From positions 558,001-622,000 of the forward strand of contig JACCLO010000011.1 of NCBI GenBank assembly GCA_029448655.1: a stretch of 64,000 bases of DNA, read 5' to 3'. The notes below the pieces were generated by a model. It had not been told where the DNA came from. It saw only the letters and a list, made by a program, of their open reading frames with translations, and ran no database searches. How positions within the stretch are numbered: position 1 is the first letter of the stretch; each line of letters starts with the position of its first letter. Source of the DNA: Wolfiporia cocos (Eukaryota > Basidiomycota > Agaricomycetes > Polyporales > Phaeolaceae). The position numbers and the translations under genes were made by a program. Positions 20,981 to 31,220 of this stretch are shown here, in pieces.

Positions 20981-23900
20981 ATGACGCTGGCAAAACCCGT
21001 GAAGTGCAATGCACTAATCGACTCAGGAGCAATGTCCAACCTGATCCACAGCAGAGTGGTAGAAAAATACAAGGTGCCCACGCAACCCTTGAAGAACCCG
21101 ATCATCGTAAAAAATGTTGACGGAACAGAAAACAAAGATGGGCGAATAGACCGAGAAGCCACCATACTACTACGATACCCGAAGACCCAGAAAACGCGAA
21201 AAGTCCGATTCCTGGTAGGATCGATCGGAGCAGAGAATATGATTCTAGGGTATGGATGGCTAAAAGACGAAAACCCCACAATCGACTGGAAGGACCAAAC
21301 AGTCGATGTACGATCAATACTAGGGGCAGAAGAAAAGAAACAGGAAGCCACAATCCGAATGGATACGGTGGAGATGGTAGTTGCCCCAGAAGGAAAAATT
21401 CCAACAAGGGGGACCCAAGAAGCTGCGGGGTATGACCTTTACGCCGCAGAAGAAACCGAGATTCCCGCCGGAGGATGGAAACTCGTCTCCACAGGAGTAA
21501 AAATGAAGATCCCGAAAGGATCGTATGGAAGGCTGGCCGGACGATCAGGCAACACCCTCAGACACGGGTTGGTAGTACAAGCCGGAATCATAGACTCGGA
21601 CTACCGAGGAGACGTCGGAGCCATTGTCTTCAACTACTCAGACAAGGCACATAGAATTATCCCGGGCATGCGAATAGCCCAGATAATTTTCGAACGGCAC
21701 CTCACCCCCGACATTGTAGAGGTCGAAGACCTAGATGAAACAGAACGAGGGGAGAAAGGGTTTGGATCCACGGACCAGCCAGAAGAAACAGCGCAGCGGC
21801 TCTATACTCCCGAGGAGTACGAAGCGATCCGACGCTTTGCGAAAGATAACCCTAGGATCATAGGAAAGAAAGGAGAGACGCGAAAGAAGTTCCGAACAAA
21901 GATACAAATCATCAACGCTGTCAGGAAAGCGTTGACGAAATCTCAGGAATTCGCGCAGAAGACCCCCGAACCAGAACGAACAATTGAGGAGATGGTCCCG
22001 AAACACCTACTAAATTTCGCCAAGGTGTTCAGCAAGGAGTCCACAGCAGCGTTCCCCCCCTCGAGACCATGGGACCACGCAATCGAATTAAAACCCGATT
22101 TCGTGCCGAAAGACTGCAAAGTCTATGCACTCTCACCTAAAGAGCAGCAGGCGCTGGACGAATTCTTAAAGGAAAACTTGGCCAAGGGATTCATAGTCCC
22201 TTCAAAATCCCCGATGGCGTCACCATTCTTTTTCGTCCCAAAGAAGGACAGCGGCCTACGACCCTGTCAAGATTATCGATATCTGAACGAAGGGACGATA
22301 AAGAACGTCTATCCCTTGCCACTAATCTCAGAGCTCCTGGAAAAGCTAAAAGGAGCGAAGATCTTCACAAAAATGGACCTTAGAGCAGGATACAACAACG
22401 TGCGGATCAAGAAGGGAGACGAATGGAAAGCGGCCTTCAAAACAAACCGAGGGTTGTACGAGCCCACGGTTATGTTTTTCGGATTGTGCAATGCACCTGG
22501 GACCTTTCAGGCAATGATGAACGAAATCCTGAAAGAAGAAATCCTCGAAGGATGGGTACTCGTTTATATGGACGACATCCTCATTTTCTCGGAAGACGAG
22601 AAAACACACAAGGAACGAGAACGGCGGATCCTTCAGAGATTGGTGGATAACCATCTCTTTGTGAAACCTGAAAAATGCGCCTTCGGTGTCGACAGAGTCG
22701 AATTTCTGGGACTAGTCATCACCCCAGGAAACATCCAGATGGACCCAGCGAAACTCAATGGGATTAAGGAGTGGCCGACTCCTCGAAATCTCAAAGAAGT
22801 CAGATCCTTCTTAGGATTCGCAAACTTCTATCGGAAATTTATCGATCACTACTCTACGCACGCCCGACCCCTGGTAGACCTCACAAAAACGGTCACGGGG
22901 ACAGGGTTCCAATGGACGGAGAAAGAACAGAAAGCATTCGAATTCATGAAGAAAGCATTCACGACGGCACCCGCACTAGGAACACCAGACAAGGAGAAAC
23001 CGTTCATCCTCGAAACAGACGCATCTCAGTTCGCCACAGGAGCAGTGCTGAAACAGATAGATGAAACAGGGCGCGAACGACCAGTGGGATATCTCTCACA
23101 GTCCCTGACATCTACAGAACGGAACTATGAAATCTACGATCGCGAACTACTCGGAATAGTCCGAGCCTTAGAAGAATGGCGGCACCTGTTAGAAGGAGCA
23201 CCGCATCGGATCTTGATCCGAAGTGATCACCAGAACCTGACGTACTGGAGAAGCGCACAGCGCCTAAATCGGCGACAAGCGAGATGGCATCTATTCCTCT
23301 CACAATTCGACCTAAAGTTACAACACGTCCCCAGAAGGAAACTAGTCATGGCCGACACACTGTCCAGGTTGTATCACCTAGACGAAAGCAACGAAGACAA
23401 CGAGGGAATCACCATGATCCCCGATGAACTCGTCGTCCACGCAATCCAGATCCCAATCATTGATCGAATCAAGAACGCCAACGATCGAGATGAATCTGCG
23501 GAACAGGCGATCCGCGCTCTAGGGGGCACAGGAGAATTCCCCGCGAGAACCACCGCAGATGAATGGCAACAAACGGATGGAATATTGCTCTACAGGGGCA
23601 GGATGTACGTGCCAAGGGACGAGGGCCTTCGACGAGACGTCATCGCAAAATACCACGACACGATCCCGGCCGGACACCCTGGGATCTGGGGTACAACAGT
23701 ACAGGTTAAGACCCACTTTTGGTGGCCTGACATGGGAACAATGATAGCGGAATACGTCCGGGGCTGTGCAATCTGTCAACAGATGAAACCTGATAGGAAT
23801 CCGCTAAAACCCCCTTTGCAACCAATACCAACACGGGAAGACGCCCTCCCATTCTCACAGTGCTCGGTCGATTTTGTCACCGACCTGCCAAGAGTCGGAA

Positions 23901-26032
23901 AGTATGACTCCATGATGGTGATTGTCGACCATGGCCTATCCAAGGCCATCTCTCTCACCCCATGCGACAAAACGATCACTAGCGAAGGGGCGGCAGAGAT
24001 ATTTCACCGGAAAATCTACTCGCTATATGGCATCCCCCGAAAGATCATTTCAGACAGAGGACCACAGTTTGCATCAAAGCTCTTCAAAGAATTATGCAAG
24101 CTGCAGGGAACGGAATCAGCGATGAGCACGGCGTACCATCCACAGACCGACGGACAGACAGAAAGAATGAATCAACAGATCGAAGTATACCTTCGCATTT
24201 ATTGCATGAACGACCCTTTTCAGTGGGTGCAACGACTGCCTGACGTCGAATTTGTGCACAACACCAGACGGACCGAAAACCGACCAGCGCCACTTGAAAT
24301 AATCCTGGGATACGTCCCGAGAGGATTCCCAGACTATGACAGAGTAGGGAACGTCCCGGCAGCTGTCGACAGGATCAAGAAGATCAAAGAGGCGCGAAAA
24401 ATGGCATTCATCGCACATGAATTAGCCCAGAAAAGAATGGCAGGGCGGTTCCTCAGAGAACTGCTGAAGCTTGAGAAAGGGGATAAGGTCTGGCTCGACG
24501 CCAAGAACCTAACGATCCCCTATGAATCGAACAAACTGGCACCAAAAAGAGAAGGACCCTTCACCATCACAGAAAAGATGGGACCCACGACATACCGGCT
24601 GCAGTTACCGGCGAATTGGAAAATTCATCCGGTCTTCCACGCTGCCTTACTAAAACCATTCAACGAAACAAGGGTACACGGACCCAATTACCTACGGCCG
24701 CCACCTGATATCATCAAAGGACAAGAAGAATACGAAGTCGAAGCCATCTTGGCTGACAGATGGCAAAGAAAGAAGCACCAATACTTCGTCAAGTGGAAGG
24801 GCTATGCCACGGCCGACAACTCATGGGAAGACGAGGCGAACTTGGAGCATTCCAAGGAGCTGATAAAAGACTATCACAGGACGAGAGTCAGGACAACCCC
24901 GACACTCGAAAACAGGACAGTAATAATATGTCGACGACTCGCCACCAGCTCCCTCGCCGCACCACGACCCCCGGCGATACAGACCGTCGAGAAGGCCGAC
25001 CGCGAGGTACGCCACCAAGAAGGTATTCCCCCCAGCATCTGCAGATTAGACACGCCCTCCTCTGGTACAGGGCCGAGGGACCTTTTGCTGGCCGAGCTGA
25101 TGGCTGGTCGGCCCTCTTCGACATCGCGCAGGACCTCACCCACGTATACAGCTCGTACCAGAATATCACCGAGGACCTCGTCCGAATGGAGGGGCAGATC
25201 CGAGCGCAGAGGGAGGGACTCGAGTTACTCACCGACAGACTTATCGACAGATTGGCCGCCACCACGACGGCCCGACTACGACACGCGCTCAACGACTTCA
25301 AGGATCGCGAGCACGTTGCTCCCAATCGACCCGAATACACACCGCGACCCGCCCGCTTTTTCACCACCGACGAACGACGCCGAGTTGCAAGGCCGTTTGA
25401 TTTTATGGAGGGCGATAGAGTATTATTTCCGCTGCCTACCGAGACTCAGAGGGCCCGCCGAACAGGAGTTAGAAACCCGACGCCACGTATTTCTGGTATG
25501 GGAGGCAACGGGAGACGTGAACCACCTGCACGCCCGACGAGCCCTAGGGCTACCCCAGCGCGACAGCAAAGAGCGAATAGCATGCCGCCTATTCGACGAT
25601 CTCCTTCAGTGCAGAGTATTACCCGCGAGGAGTTTGAGCGAGGTGCGAGGGAGCACGAACGAGACACCGCCTCCCTACCAACGTGGGCCGCACGAAACCT
25701 CCACCGAGCCGCACACCACTGGAGGTACCAACACAACGAATATCTCCGAGATATCCCTTCCCTACGGGTACCAGCGAGGCCCTCACCTGAGCAGCCGTGT
25801 CGACAATGTGGTTCCGCTAACCACTGGATCCTCGACTGCCCCGATTATATTTGCAGAACTTGTGGGCTCAATCAACCAGGTCATCGACAGAATGAATGCC
25901 GCCAACACTTCGTATGGCGAACTCCTACGACCCCGTCCCTCAGTGGGAACGGCGACATCTACAACGAACAGGACGCCGAGGCACTCTGAAGAGGGGAACT
26001 TGGAAAATTCGTCGAGGCCGACGAATGCTTAG
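20981..26032 (+). CDS. pol: Pol polyprotein with dUTPase and chromodomain
   Basis: 1683 codons from Met 20981; the frame is open from 20827. Order by residue: retropepsin (ALIDSGA, active Asp about 14); dUTPase about 140-265 with all five family motifs (AAGYDLYAAE 147, GRLAGRSG 183, GIIDSDYRGDVG 201, RIAQIIF 231, RGEKGFGSTD 256); reverse transcriptase (CQDYRYLN, YMDD about 529); RNase H (ETDAS about 679); integrase with an HHCC-type zinc region (HPGIWG to CAICQQ, about 899-930) and catalytic D (SVDFVTD), D (SDRGPQF), E (HPQTDGQTERMN); chromodomain about 1250-1305 (FVKWKGY, SWEDEANL). The tail from about 1310 is Arg/Pro/Thr-rich and shares its DNA with ORF3. The dUTPase would hydrolyse dUTP and limit uracil in new cDNA. 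The chromodomain would guide integration to chromatin. Confidence 0.95.
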   Translation: MTLAKPVKCNALIDSGAMSNLIHSRVVEKYKVPTQPLKNPIIVKNVDGTENKDGRIDREATILLRYPKTQKTRKVRFLVGSIGAENMILGYGWLKDENPTIDWKDQTVDVRSILGAEEKKQEATIRMDTVEMVVAPEGKIPTRGTQEAAGYDLYAAEETEIPAGGWKLVSTGVKMKIPKGSYGRLAGRSGNTLRHGLVVQAGIIDSDYRGDVGAIVFNYSDKAHRIIPGMRIAQIIFERHLTPDIVEVEDLDETERGEKGFGSTDQPEETAQRLYTPEEYEAIRRFAKDNPRIIGKKGETRKKFRTKIQIINAVRKALTKSQEFAQKTPEPERTIEEMVPKHLLNFAKVFSKESTAAFPPSRPWDHAIELKPDFVPKDCKVYALSPKEQQALDEFLKENLAKGFIVPSKSPMASPFFFVPKKDSGLRPCQDYRYLNEGTIKNVYPLPLISELLEKLKGAKIFTKMDLRAGYNNVRIKKGDEWKAAFKTNRGLYEPTVMFFGLCNAPGTFQAMMNEILKEEILEGWVLVYMDDILIFSEDEKTHKERERRILQRLVDNHLFVKPEKCAFGVDRVEFLGLVITPGNIQMDPAKLNGIKEWPTPRNLKEVRSFLGFANFYRKFIDHYSTHARPLVDLTKTVTGTGFQWTEKEQKAFEFMKKAFTTAPALGTPDKEKPFILETDASQFATGAVLKQIDETGRERPVGYLSQSLTSTERNYEIYDRELLGIVRALEEWRHLLEGAPHRILIRSDHQNLTYWRSAQRLNRRQARWHLFLSQFDLKLQHVPRRKLVMADTLSRLYHLDESNEDNEGITMIPDELVVHAIQIPIIDRIKNANDRDESAEQAIRALGGTGEFPARTTADEWQQTDGILLYRGRMYVPRDEGLRRDVIAKYHDTIPAGHPGIWGTTVQVKTHFWWPDMGTMIAEYVRGCAICQQMKPDRNPLKPPLQPIPTREDALPFSQCSVDFVTDLPRVGKYDSMMVIVDHGLSKAISLTPCDKTITSEGAAEIFHRKIYSLYGIPRKIISDRGPQFASKLFKELCKLQGTESAMSTAYHPQTDGQTERMNQQIEVYLRIYCMNDPFQWVQRLPDVEFVHNTRRTENRPAPLEIILGYVPRGFPDYDRVGNVPAAVDRIKKIKEARKMAFIAHELAQKRMAGRFLRELLKLEKGDKVWLDAKNLTIPYESNKLAPKREGPFTITEKMGPTTYRLQLPANWKIHPVFHAALLKPFNETRVHGPNYLRPPPDIIKGQEEYEVEAILADRWQRKKHQYFVKWKGYATADNSWEDEANLEHSKELIKDYHRTRVRTTPTLENRTVIICRRLATSSLAAPRPPAIQTVEKADREVRHQEGIPPSICRLDTPSSGTGPRDLLLAELMAGRPSSTSRRTSPTYTARTRISPRTSSEWRGRSERRGRDSSYSPTDLSTDWPPPRRPDYDTRSTTSRIASTLLPIDPNTHRDPPAFSPPTNDAELQGRLILWRAIEYYFRCLPRLRGPAEQELETRRHVFLVWEATGDVNHLHARRALGLPQRDSKERIACRLFDDLLQCRVLPARSLSEVRGSTNETPPPYQRGPHETSTEPHTTGGTNTTNISEISLPYGYQRGPHLSSRVDNVVPLTTGSSTAPIIFAELVGSINQVIDRMNAANTSYGELLRPRPSVGTATSTTNRTPRHSEEGNLENSSRPTNA
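24928..25989 (+). CDS. Third ORF overlapping pol 3' end, zinc-knuckle protein
   Basis: 353 codons from ATG 24928 (the frame is open from 24760), in the -1 frame relative to pol and overlapping it completely. The product has a Thr/Arg-rich start, an Ala/Leu-rich helical stretch (LTHVYSSYQN, LELLTDRLIDRLA) that could form a coiled coil, a basic Pro-rich middle, and two Cys/His clusters near the C-terminus. The first is CRQCGSANHWILDC, an exact C-x2-C-x4-H-x4-C knuckle (25798-25839). The second is C-x2-C-x6-H-x4-C (about 25852-25899). It sits where env-like genes lie in other retroelements but has no signal peptide or membrane segment. It resembles a second nucleocapsid-like protein. Function is inferred only from the knuckles. 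Confidence 0.65.
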   Translation: MSTTRHQLPRRTTTPGDTDRREGRPRGTPPRRYSPQHLQIRHALLWYRAEGPFAGRADGWSALFDIAQDLTHVYSSYQNITEDLVRMEGQIRAQREGLELLTDRLIDRLAATTTARLRHALNDFKDREHVAPNRPEYTPRPARFFTTDERRRVARPFDFMEGDRVLFPLPTETQRARRTGVRNPTPRISGMGGNGRREPPARPTSPRATPARQQRANSMPPIRRSPSVQSITREEFERGAREHERDTASLPTWAARNLHRAAHHWRYQHNEYLRDIPSLRVPARPSPEQPCRQCGSANHWILDCPDYICRTCGLNQPGHRQNECRQHFVWRTPTTPSLSGNGDIYNEQDAEAL

Positions 26033-26043
26033 AGAGGAGCTGA
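26031..26043 (+). other. Polypurine tract before 3' LTR
   Basis: AGAGAGGAGCTGA lies directly between the pol stop codon (26030-26032) and the 3' LTR. It fits as the primer site for plus-strand DNA synthesis. Confidence 0.6.
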
Positions 26044-26751
26044 TGTTACGGTTATTTTGAATTTTTCAGACGCTGGCAGAACTCACCATAGGGTGAATAC
26101 GATACAGGGACTTGTTGCGTAACCAACCCCCTGGCTACTCGTGATTCTACTGGGTGCATCCCCAGTTGTACTAGCATGAAGGGCGCGTTTCATCTTTGGC
26201 AGATCCAACTCTGCCACCGTTTCATGTTTATTATTTATTAACTGATAGATGGCGTTCAACCGCCATCATTCCTATCTATCGTCTCGGATATATCACTACA
26301 TACTTATCAAACGTTTGGTACTATAGCGTAGATAGTAGCGGTGACATCTGGGACAGGCTTGACCCCTAAAAACTAACGTAGTATATAAACTCGTGTACTT
26401 ACTGTCGAGGCTCTTCAGCTCGACCTTGTTGTATAAACAAGAAGTCTTATACTCGTTCTCAAACGTAGGAAACTACGCTCGGTATTACTCGCTCGAGCAA
26501 CCGAACCACTAAGTCCTCGAAGTGCACACTGACTTCTCGGACTTAGGCGAGTCTTATATTCTATTAGACTCGCACCTGAACAGATTATATCCTCTAACGC
26601 GTATTGGATATTATACAATCTCCTAGGAACTTCATCTAGGACTTGAAGGCATCTAACGAGTATTTGCCTTGCATACGGCTATACGCCTACGTGCAGAAGA
26701 ACGATCTATATTCGCAACTCGAATATACGAACGGGTATTCGACCCGTAACA
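26044..26751 (+). repeat. 3' LTR of gypsy element (LTR-A type copy)
   Basis: 708 bp, nearly identical to 18290-18997. Followed directly by the target duplication GATGG. Confidence 0.93.
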
Positions 26752-26756
26752 GATGG

Positions 26757-26973
26757 CGGTTGAACACCATCTATCAGCTAACGAATGATAAATATGAAAC
26801 AGTGACAGAGTTGGATCTGTCATAGTCGGAACATACCCTATATGCTAGTACAACTGGGGATACACCCAGTAGAGTCACGAGTAGCCAGGGGAGTTGGTTA
26901 TGCAACAAGTCCCTGTATCATATTCACCTGGTGGTGAGTTCTGCAAGCATCCAAAAATTAAATACCTGTAACA
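26757..26973 (-). mobile_element. Older LTR-A, right part, interrupted by the gypsy element
   Basis: Continuation of the reverse LTR-A that begins at 17797, ending ACCTGTAACA at 26973. See the left part for the length argument. Confidence 0.85.
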
Positions 26974-27161
26974 TAAATATGAAATGGTGGCAGAGTTGCA
27001 TCTGCCCTATGTCAATCAGTCCCTATACGCTAGTACAACCGGGGTTATGCCCGGTAGAGTCATGAGTAGCCAGCGGTGTTGGTTGTGCAACAAGTCCCTG
27101 TATCATATTTGTCCAATGGCGAGTTCTGTGAGTGTTCGAAAAAATCAAAATAACTGTAACA
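26974..27161 (-). mobile_element. Truncated LTR-A relic
   Basis: A reverse-oriented terminal part of a further LTR-A (AAATATGAAATGGTGGCAGAG ... AACTGTAACA), directly abutting the previous copy. Its other part is missing, so it was probably the target of the earlier insertion or a recombination product. Confidence 0.65.
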
Positions 27162-27295
27162 GGTGCAACCTCAGATGTACTATGGCACCAGTGGCCTAGA
27201 GACCACCACTTTTGTACAAATCTTACTGCTCACTCAAATTGGTGCCTAGAGATAATCAGTCTAGCCAAATGCTCTAATTGAAGGTAGGAACAAAA

Positions 27296-28617
27296 TGTTA
27301 TGGTTATTTTGGTTTGTTTTATGAACGCTGGCAGAACTCACCACTGGGTGAATACGATACAGGGACTTGTTGTGCAACCAACCCTCCTGGCTATTCATAA
27401 TCACACTGGGCCTAACCCCGGTTGTACTAGTGTATAGGGCACGTTTTGACTCTGGCAGAACTCTGCCCTCATTTCATATTTATCATTCTGTGATTGACAG
27501 ATGGTGTTCAACCACCATATCATTGCTATCTATCATTTTGGATGTATCACTACATACTTATCAAACATTTCATACTATAGCATAGATAGTATTGGTGACA
27601 TCTGGGATGGACTCGACCCCTAAAACCTAGTGTAGTATATAAGTCAATGTACTTACTGTTGAGGCTCTTCAGCTTGACCTTGTTGTATAAACAAGAATAA
27701 CACAAGATACCACTTACTTGTTATACTTGAGGTTGCTGGTTAGGCAAGAGATATAAAGCAGTTGTTAAGCAGGATACGTTGAGTGGTTAACTTGTAGTAT
27801 GAATGCAATGAATAGAACTGAGGCAATAGCGCTCAGCAAGTGTAGTACATATACATGTTATATAAGACCCCTAACAGTCTTATTATGTAATCTAATTACC
27901 CTTATCCGTATGTACAAGTCCCCTGGGACTTAGGACATTAGTAATACACCGTAAATACATATGCCGATCAAAACCGGGATATAGGAAAATGGCGTAAGCC
28001 GCACCAATAGCGAATAGTGCACATATCATTAGCAAGCAGAGGTGTGACCATTCACCAGTCCACTGAGCTAATGGGTACTGACATTCACCGGACAAAACGT
28101 CCGATTGGCTAACAAGTTAGACTTGTGACTTCGATGGTAACTACGGAGATTAGATAACCACGTGTTTGGGAGATAACACGGCCATCATTCGGCTTGTATC
28201 TAACGTATAGTTATGAACCTCGATAAGACTAGTTATTGGGCTAGAAACCGTAGATAATTCGTAGAAATACCAGAAAAATAGGAATAATATGTAGAAAACT
28301 AAGGGAATTCTTGTGACAAAGAAGTCTTATACTCGTTCTCAAATGTAGGACATACACTCAGTATTTGCCAAGCTCTCGAACCGACCAAGTCCTCGAGGTG
28401 CACATTGACTTCTTGGACTTAGGCAAGTCTTACACTCTATAGGACTTGCAACAGAACAGATTATATCCTCTAGCGCATATTGGATATTGAACATTCAACC
28501 TAGGGCCTGAAGGCTTATCACAGATATATTTGCCTTGCACTCATCCACTGGACTACATGCAGAAGAACGATCTATATTTGTGTATTGAATATATGAATGG
28601 GTATACGACCTGTAACA
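27296..28617 (+). mobile_element. Solo LTR-A with TSD CAAAA, interrupted by an LTR-B
   Basis: A plus-oriented LTR-A from TGTTATGG (27296) to CTGTAACA (28617), flanked by CAAAA on both sides (27291-27295 and 28618-28622). It is split by a 621 bp LTR-B (27698-28318). Without that insert it is about 700 bp, the normal LTR-A length. Confidence 0.88.
27698..28318 (-). mobile_element. Solo LTR-B inserted in LTR-A, TSD AAGAA
   Basis: A 621 bp insert inside an LTR-A, with target duplication AAGAA (27693-27697 and 28319-28323). In reverse orientation it starts TGTCACAAGAA and ends CTTGTGTTA. The final CA appears mutated to TA. The order of insertion is clear: LTR-B came after this LTR-A. Confidence 0.8.
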
Positions 28618-28829
28618 CAAAATGGCTAGGTGGATTTGTCTGAAAATCAAAATTGGGAAATTCTTGTTCAAATTTGGCCAGCAGTGGGAAAAACCAATAC
28701 TGTATATGGAAGATAGTGACAATTATACCCATCTGGCCATTCCAAATATGGTATATAGTCAAACTGACAGTCTCTGGAGCACAGTGGTGAGACTTATGTA
28801 TTGTCACAGATTTGTGTGGCATGGGACAG

Positions 28830-29320
28830 TGACCCAAAACTCTAGGGTCATCCCCCTACGCCTAACGCCCACTAACTAGCTGCATCCCAAGGCTAAGTCG
28901 TCAAAGGGTAAACCACCTCCCTAAGACGAGGCCGAGGTACGTCTCACAGACTAGCGAGTATCTTATAGAGCGCAAGCAGGGTGATAACGAGCAAGGAGGG
29001 CCTAAGCCCCAAAGTCGAGATTAAAAGGTCTGAGGCAAGAACGCCGCCAGACCCAAGCTTATATGTACATCAGGAGCGCTGAACCAAAGGCCATATTGTC
29101 TACCCTAAAGCAACGCGGCCTGTGCGCGCGCGCCTACGAGTCATAGCCTAGAACGCTTATCTAATGTACTATCTTATCTGTAAGAGATGCGCGTTATCTC
29201 CAGTAAGTACCGTGACGCCAATAAGGACGTCACGTGCCCTATAGTCGTGAAGCCGAGGGTTCGACTCCCGGTAAAGCCAAAACATTAAAAATAGGAAACG
29301 TCACCGAATAATCTGTGACA
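28830..29320 (-). mobile_element. Solo LTR-B with TSD GACAG
   Basis: 491 bp, perfect target duplication GACAG (28825-28829 and 29321-29325). In reverse orientation it starts TGTCACAGATTATTCGG and ends with a small palindrome (TGACCC...GGGTCA). Near its 5' end, on the plus strand of the window at about 29250-29275, is a tRNA T-arm-like stretch GAGGGTTCGACTCCCGG. Confidence 0.88.
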
Positions 29321-30105
29321 GACAGGCACTGAGGGAGGTGCATGTAGTGTGGGAAGATGGACAATATAAGCAGCTGGACCCACAATGACAGCTGAGCTGT
29401 CATTGATGCCCTTTTGGTGGAGTGGTACATTGCTCTCACGGGTCTAGCCATGGGTTCAGCCAGGTCCTGTGACATGTATACTGATGAGAACTGCAAGTTT
29501 GCACCTGAATATGAGCATCCTCATTAGTGCTGTGCATTTGACTTGTACTGCTGGAAGTATATCACTACAGTGACTGCAAAGGCATACTCAAGATGAATTC
29601 AGCTCACAGTGATATTTGGGCAAAATATGCATTCTTTTCCTGAAGAAAAGTTTTCTGTTTTGTGAAGTCTAACTGATTCTTTCTCAAGTATGCATTTGAC
29701 ACAGCAACCAATTGTGTCTGGGCCACATTCCCCATGACACTGTGCTTGCAGTCTGTTGACCCAGAGATTTTGCTTGATGGGAATTTGTCACATTTCTTTG
29801 GGAAGATTGGTATAATCAGGGTGATTAATGGGAAATTCATTAGCTGGATAACCTTATTCAAAGCTTCACATGCTGTATATTATTTTATCTGAACATGGAA
29901 TACAGTGACATGGTATAGATGCATTAATATTGGACTCACACCATATCTATATCACTTTGAGCATCAAAATCTACATCTCTGGTGCACTATACCCAAAGTT
30001 TTCCATATCAGTGTGCCATAAGTAATGGCACTTATGTAAACTCTACTGTAGGATTACATGAAGGATTTAGCCACTATACAAAAGTAGCAGTGACTAGAGT
30101 GCCAG
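29321..30105. other. CpG-poor repeat-derived spacer
   Basis: Low-CpG sequence with short broken frames on both strands (29239-29496 minus, 29604-29861 minus) and no domain I can name. Probably an old transposon interior. Confidence 0.4.
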
Positions 30106-30109
30106 CACC

Positions 30110-30800
30110 ATAGTATACTAAGGACTGTTTCAGACTTGACAGATCCAACTCTGTCATTGTTTCAAATTCATCTACTGATTGACAGATGGCATTCAACCAC
30201 CATATTTCCTATCATTCTTATCTATCATTACAGGTTCATCACTGCATGCTTATCATATGTTTCAGACTAGATTGTACATAGTAGCAGTTACATCTGGGAC
30301 AGTCAGGACCATAGAAACTTAGTGCAGTATATAAACTCATGTAACTGTGGCTGAAGCTCTTCAGCTTGACCTTGTTGTAACAACAAGAGTCTTATACTCA
30401 TTCTCAGACTTGGGAAACCAAGCTCAGTATTTACCAAGCTGAAGAAGACAAAGTCTCCTAAGTGCCCATTGACTTAGAAGACTATAGGCAAGCCCCATAT
30501 CAAATGAAGTGGCCTGAGCTCAGCTTGCCATTGAAGACTTATATCCATGGACTTGAGTATAGCAAATGGTATACAACCCATAACACTGAGCTTGGTTTCC
30601 TAAGTTTGAGAACAAGTATAAGACTCTTGTTATTACAACAAGGTCAAGCTGAAGAGCCTCAACCATAGTTACATGAGTTTATATACTACTCAAAGTGCCT
30701 GTAGTCCTATACATCCCAGAAGTCACTGCTACTAAGTATAACTTAGTCTGAAACATATGGTAAGTATGCAATGATGAATCTGTAATGATAGATAGGAAGC
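30110..30800. mobile_element. Relic LTR-A fragments in both orientations
   Basis: A plus-oriented LTR-A middle and 3' part (CAGATCCAACTCTGTCATTG onward to CCCATAACA at about 30583) is followed by a minus-oriented piece (GGTCAAGCTGAAGAGCCTCA). Both are strongly CpG-depleted compared with the young element. Confidence 0.7.
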
Positions 30801-30805
30801 AGTGT

Positions 30806-31220
30806 GATTGTTTGCTATGCAATCTATCACTCACTATGCAGTGCTTCTTGTCACTCACTATGCAATTCTCATGCTCACTCAGCAATGCTTCTCTCACTCA
30901 CTACACAATACATCTTTTGCTCACTTTGCACATTGCTCACTAGGCTCTGGCACCCTGATGTAAGTACCATATCCAGAACAAGCACTTGAGCCATTGTGAC
31001 AATTGAATATTGATTTGTTGCATGCAATCTTATGAGATGTTCAATACTTGTCCTGGTTTGATTGTCTGTCAACTTGATCACAGCAAGCACAGGGCATTAA
31101 AGTAGCGAGCGATCAAATGCATAGTGAGCAGTCAGAAGCACCGCATAGTGAGTGCAAGAAGCATTGCATAAAGAGGGTGAGAATTGCATAGCGCGAGCAA
31201 TCAAAAGCACTAAATCAACA
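30806..31220. mobile_element. Fold-back element with TCACTCACTATGCA motifs
   Basis: The left part has CACTCACTATGCA-type motifs and GCTATGCAAT; the right part has the reverse complements (GCATAGTGAGTGCAAGAAGC, ATTGCATAGCGCGAGCAATC). The arms are about 100-120 bp. The outer ends resemble hAT ends (CAGTG at about 30812 and CACTA at about 31213), but I see no matching 8 bp duplication. Confidence 0.55.

Larger units (their letters stand above)
18290..26751 (+). mobile_element. Complete Ty3/gypsy chromovirus-type LTR retrotransposon
   Basis: An 8462 bp element with two 708 bp LTRs (TGTTACG...CGTAACA) and target duplication GATGG (18285-18289 and 26752-26756). I count about 11 differences between the LTRs, roughly 1.5 percent, so the insertion is recent. 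Gene order: gag (19044-20891), then pol in the -1 frame (protease, dUTPase, reverse transcriptase, RNase H, integrase, chromodomain), then an overlapping third ORF in another frame. No stop or frameshift breaks the main frames, so it may be active. No tRNA primer-binding site starting with TGG is evident after the 5' LTR at 18998, so priming may be unusual. It is much richer in CpG than the old LTRs around it. Confidence 0.95.

Noticed and set aside
24760..24927. Upstream extension of ORF3 from Met 24760
   Set aside because: This part lies antiparallel in meaning to the pol chromodomain, which is clearly the coding frame there; ATG 24928 is the more economical start.
29240..29290. A genuine tRNA gene
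   Set aside because: Only a T-arm-like stretch is present; there is no acceptor stem or A-box at the right spacing, and it lies within an LTR.
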